From: Sphingobacterium lumbrici
Lineage (GTDB): Bacteria; Bacteroidota; Bacteroidia; Sphingobacteriales; Sphingobacteriaceae
Direction of reading: 5' to 3'
Assembly: GCF_006476045.1 (NCBI RefSeq)
Contig: NZ_SRZY01000029.1
Span: forward strand, 1 to 64,000
DNA: 64,000 nucleotides
This document shows positions 59,065 to 64,000 of the stretch, piece after piece. Each line of letters begins with the position of its first letter. Position 1 is the stretch's first letter. The notes beneath the pieces were generated by a model. It saw only the letters and a list, made by a program, of their open reading frames with translations, made no database searches and was not told the origin of the DNA. The position numbers were made by a program, and so were the translations under genes.

Positions 59065-59754
59065 ATGAGCATCACGACGAATATAGAAGAAATACAACAA
59101 GAATTGGCTCCGCTAAGTGTGACATTGGTTGCTGTTTCCAAAACAAAATCCAACGAAGATATACTAGAAGCCTACAACACCGGACAGCGAATATTTGGAG
59201 AAAACATGGTCCAAGAGCTTGTAGATAAATACGAAGCACTTCCAAAAGACATCAACTGGCATTTATTAGGTCATCTTCAGACCAATAAAGTAAAATACAT
59301 AGCACCATTCATTTCATTAATTCACTCCGTGGATTCCTTCAAGTTATTAAAGGAAATCAACAAACATGCAGCGAAAAACAATCGTATAATTGATTGTCTT
59401 TTACAGGTATTCATCGCAGAGGAGGAAACCAAATATGGGTTTGACCATGCTGAATTGATTGAAATGTTTCAGGAAGAGGAGTTTACCGAACTTAAAAATG
59501 TGCGCATTAGAGGTTTGATGGGTATTGCGACAAATACCGATAAAGAAAAAGAAATCAAGGAAGAGTTTTATGAATTAAAAATGCTTTTTGATGGTGTAAA
59601 ACTGAGCTACTATCGTAAAGAGGATACGTTCGATACACTTTCGATGGGCATGTCGTCGGATTATAAGTTAGCAATAGAACGAGGTAGTAACATGGTACGG
59701 CTAGGGAGCACCATATTCGGGAAGCGTGTCGTTAAACATTTTAAAACAGTATAG
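59065..59754 (+). CDS. YggS-family PLP homeostasis protein
   Basis: A 229-residue TIM-barrel PLP-binding protein: LVAVSKTKSNEDILEAYNTG with the PLP-binding Lys (about 31), FGENMVQELVDKYEAL, WHLLGHLQTNKVKYI and SMGMSSDYKLAIERGSNMVRLGSTIFG. It keeps vitamin B6 and amino-acid pools balanced. Its stop codon abuts the next gene directly. Confidence 0.95.
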   Translation: MSITTNIEEIQQELAPLSVTLVAVSKTKSNEDILEAYNTGQRIFGENMVQELVDKYEALPKDINWHLLGHLQTNKVKYIAPFISLIHSVDSFKLLKEINKHAAKNNRIIDCLLQVFIAEEETKYGFDHAELIEMFQEEEFTELKNVRIRGLMGIATNTDKEKEIKEEFYELKMLFDGVKLSYYRKEDTFDTLSMGMSSDYKLAIERGSNMVRLGSTIFGKRVVKHFKTV

Positions 59755-60573
59755 ATGGTCATTCCGTGGATGTATAAACTCATCTATATATTTTTAGTTT
59801 TTTTTATCTGGTCTTGTGGTATCGAGAATAACGACAAATCAGCTAAAAATAAACTGCCCTTTTCGGAAGACACCTTGCAATATAACTATTTATATTTCAG
59901 AGAGATCAGCCACTATTTCACCCTCAGAAATGACACCATCGATACGGCATTTTATTCCATCAAGTATCCTCAATTTAGTATTAACAAGTACAATGACATA
60001 TTAAGATCCTATATACTTATTGAAGGAGAAAACAATGCTCAAGAGGCAGCGGGTAGCTTTATTATGGGGTACAATGAATTTGTAGAAGATGAAGCTACCA
60101 TACAACATCACTTTGCCTGGTATCGCAAAATTGAGTGTTTGATAACGATGAATACACCATTATTTTTTTCCATGAAAAATAAACTCTCGGAATATACTGG
60201 AGGAGCACATGGAAATAATTACGTATTTTGGTCCAATTTTGATATTTTGAAAGCCGAAAAAATTGAGCTGAATGATATTTTGGCAAAGAATAAACAAGAA
60301 GAATTAACTAAAATTGCGGAACGGTATTTTCGAGAGGCAGATTCCATCCAAGATACCACATCATTGGACAGCTCCTATTTCTTTGAAGATGGCAAATTTA
60401 AACTCAATGACAATTTTGGTTTCACAGACAATCATCTTGTCTTCTATTACAACGAATATGAAATCAAGCCCTATTCGGAAGGTACAACGGAAATCCGTAT
60501 TCCTTATCAAAAAATACACGGCTTATTAAACATTCGAGGCAAGCAGTATATCGAAAGTATTAAGAAAAATTAA
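59755..60573 (+). CDS. RsiV-like lipoprotein (DUF3298/DUF4163)
   Basis: A 272-residue protein whose start ATG follows the YggS stop directly; a second ATG at 59770 (MYKLIYIFLVFFIWSC) is the better signal-peptide start. Lipobox IWSC at about 20. The DUF4163 part has SIKYPQFS, then NTPLFFSMKNKLSEYTGGAHGN, where GGAHG is the family signature, and the DUF3298 part ends FYYNEYEIKPYSEGTTEIRIP. Homologous domains bind lysozyme in RsiV. Role here unknown. Confidence 0.8.
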   Translation: MVIPWMYKLIYIFLVFFIWSCGIENNDKSAKNKLPFSEDTLQYNYLYFREISHYFTLRNDTIDTAFYSIKYPQFSINKYNDILRSYILIEGENNAQEAAGSFIMGYNEFVEDEATIQHHFAWYRKIECLITMNTPLFFSMKNKLSEYTGGAHGNNYVFWSNFDILKAEKIELNDILAKNKQEELTKIAERYFREADSIQDTTSLDSSYFFEDGKFKLNDNFGFTDNHLVFYYNEYEIKPYSEGTTEIRIPYQKIHGLLNIRGKQYIESIKKN

Positions 60574-60598
60574 AAAAACATATTATATTTAAGAATTA

Positions 60599-61867
60599 AT
60601 GCAAGTATTCAAGTTTGGAGGCGCATCAGTGAAAGATGCAGAAAGCATAAAAAATGTAGCTGCTATCATTTCAAAATACAAAGATCAAGAGCTTCTTGTA
60701 GTCGTATCTGCAATCGGAAAAACGACCGACAAACTGGTGGAAGTAACTAAAAACTATGTGAACCAAACCGGAAATGCCTTTGTTCATCTCAATACCGTTA
60801 AACACGATCATTTCAATATATTAAAGCAATTATTCGAAACAGAGAATCACCCTATATTCGATGAAATTGCAAATTGTTTTGTTGAAGTGGAATGGATTTT
60901 GGAAGAAGAGCCCCAAGATTCTTTTGACTATCTATTTGACCAAATTGTTTCACTGGGTGAAATTCTTTCCTCTAAGGTATTAGCAGCCTACTGCCAGTTG
61001 AGCGACATCAGTACAAGATGGGTAGACGCACGCGATTATATCCTAACCGACAATACCTATACAGAGGCAAACGTAGATTGGGAAAAAACAGAGGATAAAA
61101 TCCGCAGAGATATTCCATTTATATTAGATGAGCATGTCATTATTACACAAGGTTTTATTGGCTCCACATCGGAGAATTTCACGACAACATTAGGTCGAGA
61201 GGGTTCGGATTATTCAGCAGCCATCTTTGCGTCCTGTTTGAATGTAGAAGATATTACCATCTGGAAAGATGTTCCAGGAGTACTTAATGCAGATCCGAAA
61301 TGGTTTGACCAAACTGAATTAATCCCCGAATTATCCTATACTGATGCGATCGAATTGACGTACTATGGCGCAACGGTAATCCATCCGAAAACAATAAAAC
61401 CATTACAGAATAAAAAAATCACATTAAATGTACGTTCTTTTATTAATCCTGAAAAAAATGGAACGAAGATCCGTACAACTAATCAAACTTTACCGATACC
61501 TTCTTTTATTTTCAAGGTCAATCAGGTATTCATCAACATTCAGCCCCGCGATTTTTCTTTCATCGTTGAAGATAATTTAAGTCATATTTTTAGCTTATTC
61601 CATCAAAGCCGTATCAAAATAAATATGATGCATAACAGTGCAATCAGCTTTTCAGTGAGCATAGATGATACCGGCGAAAATGTATTGAAATTATTGGAAG
61701 ATCTCGAAAAACGCTATAAAGTAAGCGTAGCTTCGGGGCTAGAATTGATAACAATTCGCTATTACAATCAACAAACTTTAGATAGAGTATTAGTAAATAA
61801 GGAAATAATTCGCGAACTTAAAGACAGCTATACCTGCCAATTGCTAGTGAAAAATATAGATGAATAA
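60599..61867 (+). CDS. lysC: Aspartate kinase
   Basis: A 422-residue kinase that phosphorylates aspartate for Lys, Thr and Met synthesis. KFGGASVKDAESIKNVA is the Asp-kinase KFGG motif, TTLGREGSDYSAAIFA binds substrate, and WKDVPGVLNADPK completes the active site. The ACT region (about 305-422) is shorter than in E. coli LysC. It overlaps the methyltransferase gene by eight bases. Confidence 0.93.
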   Translation: MQVFKFGGASVKDAESIKNVAAIISKYKDQELLVVVSAIGKTTDKLVEVTKNYVNQTGNAFVHLNTVKHDHFNILKQLFETENHPIFDEIANCFVEVEWILEEEPQDSFDYLFDQIVSLGEILSSKVLAAYCQLSDISTRWVDARDYILTDNTYTEANVDWEKTEDKIRRDIPFILDEHVIITQGFIGSTSENFTTTLGREGSDYSAAIFASCLNVEDITIWKDVPGVLNADPKWFDQTELIPELSYTDAIELTYYGATVIHPKTIKPLQNKKITLNVRSFINPEKNGTKIRTTNQTLPIPSFIFKVNQVFINIQPRDFSFIVEDNLSHIFSLFHQSRIKINMMHNSAISFSVSIDDTGENVLKLLEDLEKRYKVSVASGLELITIRYYNQQTLDRVLVNKEIIRELKDSYTCQLLVKNIDE

Positions 61868-63044
61868 ACGCATTTTAGATAAGGATATACAGCAGTTCAT
61901 CAAAGAAAACAGAGAGAAATCACCTTCTGCTATTGCTTTGAAGAAAAGTCCTTTTCCGGATGTGAGTTCTTCAGAATTAGCCGCTCAGATTGATGGTTGG
62001 CAGCGTAGCGTTCGTAAATTGCCGACATGGGCTTTTTCCTCCCCTATTTATTATCCGGATAAGATCAATCTTGAACAATGTTCTTCTGAACATACTGCAC
62101 TAGTAAAACAAACCCTAATAGCAAAAGGTACACGCGTTGTCGATATTACGGGCGGATTCGGAGTGGATAGCTGTTACATGGCGCAGGAAGCCCAAGTCGT
62201 CATTCATTGTGAACTCAATGAAAACCTATCCGAAATTGTAAAGCAGAATGCGATAGAGCTTGGTGTTCCAAACCTGATATGCATTGCGACAGACGGTGTA
62301 GCGTATATAAACCAACAGAAAGATGACACACTGGATTATATTTTCATCGATCCTTCCCGTCGGGTAAACCACGCAAAAGTTTTTTTATTAGAAGATTGTG
62401 AACCTAATATTGTGGGGCTACAAGATCTATTCTTTCAAAAATCCTATACCATTATCAGCAAACTATCCCCTTTAATGGACATATCGGCTGCCCTACAAAA
62501 ATTACGGCATATTAAGCGGGTATATGTAATTAGTGTAGATGGAGATTGTAAAGAACTATTATTCGTACAAGAGCGGAATTATGAAGGAGAAGCGGTTATT
62601 TCGGCAATACGCATTTTTCAAGATCAGTTGCAGAGCCATTCATTTACGATGCAGGAAGAAAAAGTAACATTAATTCGTACCTCCGATCCCCTACACTATT
62701 TGTACGACCCAGATGTATCCGTTACCAAAGCCGGCGCATTCAAAACCATAGCCAAACGCTTCGATCTATACAAATTACATCAACACACACATTTATATAC
62801 TGCCAACGACAGGAAAGATCATTTTCCCGGACGTATATTCGAAGTCCAACAGGTATATTCTCTCTCCGATTTCAAGAAAGAAAATAAAATCTATCAAGCA
62901 AATGTTGCTATAAAGAATTTCCCGGTCAAAGTAGTCGATATCCGCAAAAAATTTAAAATAAAAGACGGAGGTAAAGATTTCCTCTACTTTACAACGGATA
63001 TGACAGGTAATCATATTGTTATTCATGCACGCAGAGCACAATAA
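61860..63044 (+). CDS. THUMP-like class I methyltransferase
   Basis: A 394-residue protein. The SAM-binding motif VVDITGGFGVDSCYMAQEA lies near residue 95 and the acidic DYIFIDPSRR near 160. The N-terminal helical part (10-60, LAAQIDGWQRSVRKLPTWA) and C-terminal THUMP-like domain (300-394) are typical of the Bacteroidota family. It probably modifies a nucleic acid or protein. Translationally coupled to lysC. Confidence 0.85.
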   Translation: MNKRILDKDIQQFIKENREKSPSAIALKKSPFPDVSSSELAAQIDGWQRSVRKLPTWAFSSPIYYPDKINLEQCSSEHTALVKQTLIAKGTRVVDITGGFGVDSCYMAQEAQVVIHCELNENLSEIVKQNAIELGVPNLICIATDGVAYINQQKDDTLDYIFIDPSRRVNHAKVFLLEDCEPNIVGLQDLFFQKSYTIISKLSPLMDISAALQKLRHIKRVYVISVDGDCKELLFVQERNYEGEAVISAIRIFQDQLQSHSFTMQEEKVTLIRTSDPLHYLYDPDVSVTKAGAFKTIAKRFDLYKLHQHTHLYTANDRKDHFPGRIFEVQQVYSLSDFKKENKIYQANVAIKNFPVKVVDIRKKFKIKDGGKDFLYFTTDMTGNHIVIHARRAQ

Positions 63045-63187
63045 AAGACAAAACCAGTCTTTATACATTCTATTCATATATTTAAAACACATTTTAAAGC
63101 ATACGTACATACGCTTTAAGGTCTGACTAAACAGCCCAAACAAAATACATTTGATTATTGTTATTAAGTAGCATTAGCACTTTATAT
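63045..63187. promoter_or_regulatory. Upstream region of the SbnA-like gene
   Basis: It contains the hairpin TTAAAGC-ATACGTACATAC-GCTTTAA (about 63095-63120) and an AT-rich stretch before the ATG. A Fur box would be expected if the gene is for a siderophore; none is convincing here. Confidence 0.35.
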
Positions 63188-64000
63188 ATGATCAAAAATC
63201 AGACGAAGGAAGGGATACTATCCCTTATTGGAAATACGCCTTTAGTGCATCTGGAAAACATCTTTGCAGAATACAATTTTGAGTTTTATGGTAAAATGGA
63301 AATGCAAAACCCGGGAGGAAGTATCAAAGATAGAACGTCTTATCGAATTATTACGCATGCATTCCAAGAGGGAAAAATAGGAAGTGACACCGTTATTATT
63401 GAGTCTACCTCTGGCAATATGGGAATCGGTCTGGCACAGATATGTTTATTTTTTGGTCTGAAATTAATACTCGTTGTTGACCCTCATATCAATCCACAAG
63501 CAGCCAGACTATTAAAAACATACGGTGCCGAATTCGTCACCGTCACCGAACATGATGGTAAAGGAGGTTATCTGAATACACGATTGAAAAAAGTCCAAGA
63601 ATTATTAGCAAAGTATCCGGACTCTTTTAACCCCAATCAGTATCATAATCACGACAATCCCCTGGCTCATCGACATACCGTCAATGAAATTTACCAGTCC
63701 CTGGGTTATTTCCCCGACTATATACTCATTCCCACTAGCACCTGCGGCACACTGATGGGCTTCGCTAAAGAACTCCATCGTCAGAAGGCAAAAACCAGAG
63801 TTATAGCAGTCGATGCTGTCGGGTCGGTTATTTTTGACGACGATCCGCAGTTACGCCGTATTCCGGGCATAGGATCCAGCCAACATTCCAATTTTTTAGA
63901 TCAGAATTTAATTGACCAAGTAATACACATCCACGATGAGGAATGTATTACGGGATGCCATGAGCTTCTGCAAAAAGAAAGTATTTTAGCGGGAGGCTCG
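63188..64000 (+). CDS. SbnA-like PLP enzyme (diaminopropionate precursor synthase), truncated by window end
   Basis: The first 271 residues of a cysteine-synthase-fold protein. LIGNTPLVHLENIF, NPGGSIKDRTSYRII with the PLP Lys, IESTSGNMGIGLA, and VDPHINPQAARLLKTYGAEFV are shared with O-acetylserine sulfhydrylases, but DGKGGYLNTRLKKVQELL, YHNHDNPLAHRH, VIAVDAVGSVIF and RRIPGIGSSQHSNFL match SbnA rather than CysK. SbnA makes N-(2-amino-2-carboxyethyl)-L-glutamate from O-phosphoserine and glutamate; SbnB then releases 2,3-diaminopropionate for staphyloferrin B-type siderophores and peptide antibiotics. The 3' end and any neighbours lie outside. Confidence 0.85.
   Translation, partial: MIKNQTKEGILSLIGNTPLVHLENIFAEYNFEFYGKMEMQNPGGSIKDRTSYRIITHAFQEGKIGSDTVIIESTSGNMGIGLAQICLFFGLKLILVVDPHINPQAARLLKTYGAEFVTVTEHDGKGGYLNTRLKKVQELLAKYPDSFNPNQYHNHDNPLAHRHTVNEIYQSLGYFPDYILIPTSTCGTLMGFAKELHRQKAKTRVIAVDAVGSVIFDDDPQLRRIPGIGSSQHSNFLDQNLIDQVIHIHDEECITGCHELLQKESILAGGS

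Noticed and set aside
58984..59100. 39-residue extension of the DUF4296 lipoprotein
   Set aside because: It would overlap the divergent YggS gene, and MKRLLFVI at 58983 opens a normal signal sequence.
63140..63187. Fur box before the SbnA-like gene
   Set aside because: GATTATTGTTATTAAG has some likeness to Fur sites but too few matches to the 19-base consensus to call.

Overview
The window comes from a Bacteroidota chromosome, most likely Sphingobacteriaceae (Sphingobacterium or Pedobacter relatives). The signs are an AT-rich sequence, promoters with a TAnnTTTG -7 box, almost no Shine-Dalgarno sequences except a very strong one before rpsU, a DUF3408 conjugation gene, LytTR two-component genes, a TonB-dependent receptor with a carboxypeptidase-like N-terminal domain, and a thi operon of the order thiS-C-(tenI)-E-G-H-F under a TPP riboswitch. 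The assignment rests on gene families, not on rRNA.

Region 1, 1-6256: the end of an integrated mobile element. It holds a decayed AAA ATPase, a WYL regulator, a hairpin-rich 700-base stretch that could be a transfer-control or oriT region, a DUF3408 (TraB-like) gene, a YciI/ECF sigma factor pair, a structured non-coding element, and a small gene overlapping a large serine recombinase. The recombinase reading frame runs into tRNA-Ser(GGA), which is probably the attachment target. Next come rpsU (bS21) and a HAD phosphatase.

Region 2, 7472-13320: an accessory patch beginning at tRNA-Met(CAT). It contains three helically phased 11-base repeats, a two-gene unit (PD-(D/E)XK-like nuclease and an unknown GGMSSG protein) bracketed by two copies of a 48-base palindromic repeat, a long stretch of nested dyads, a NADAR gene split by one amber codon, an IS3-family insertion lacking a target duplication, and the truncated gene beside it.

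Region 3, 13326-27750: a GH88 lipoprotein, a relic of an FAD oxidoreductase, an acyl-CoA dehydrogenase overlapping an FKBP isomerase, a two-domain glycosyltransferase, an AraC-type regulator, a small basic protein ending in a 33-bp perfect palindrome, a DUF3050 protein, then the complete thiazole half of thiamine synthesis plus ThiC, ThiE and a TenI-like protein. No thiD or thiO lies in the operon; ThiH supplies dehydroglycine.

Region 4, 27890-63044: core and housekeeping genes. These are an MscS channel, rseP-dxr, a membrane protein, dipeptidyl peptidase IV, a PUR-family DUF3276 protein, a LiaF-like/LytS/LytR operon followed by a serine hydrolase, purN, purH, a fatty-acid desaturase, two cold-shock-domain genes, an alanine:cation symporter, an ABC-F ATPase with one degenerate site, an MFS transporter, recR, a LOG-family protein, an Oar-like TonB receptor, mgtC, mutS2, a DUF4296 lipoprotein with an internal tandem duplication, a YggS protein, an RsiV-like lipoprotein, aspartate kinase and a THUMP-like methyltransferase.

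Region 5, 63188-end: the start of an SbnA-like gene, which suggests that a 2,3-diaminopropionate-dependent siderophore or peptide cluster begins just past the right edge. Much of the core uses long, perfectly paired bidirectional terminators between convergent genes.
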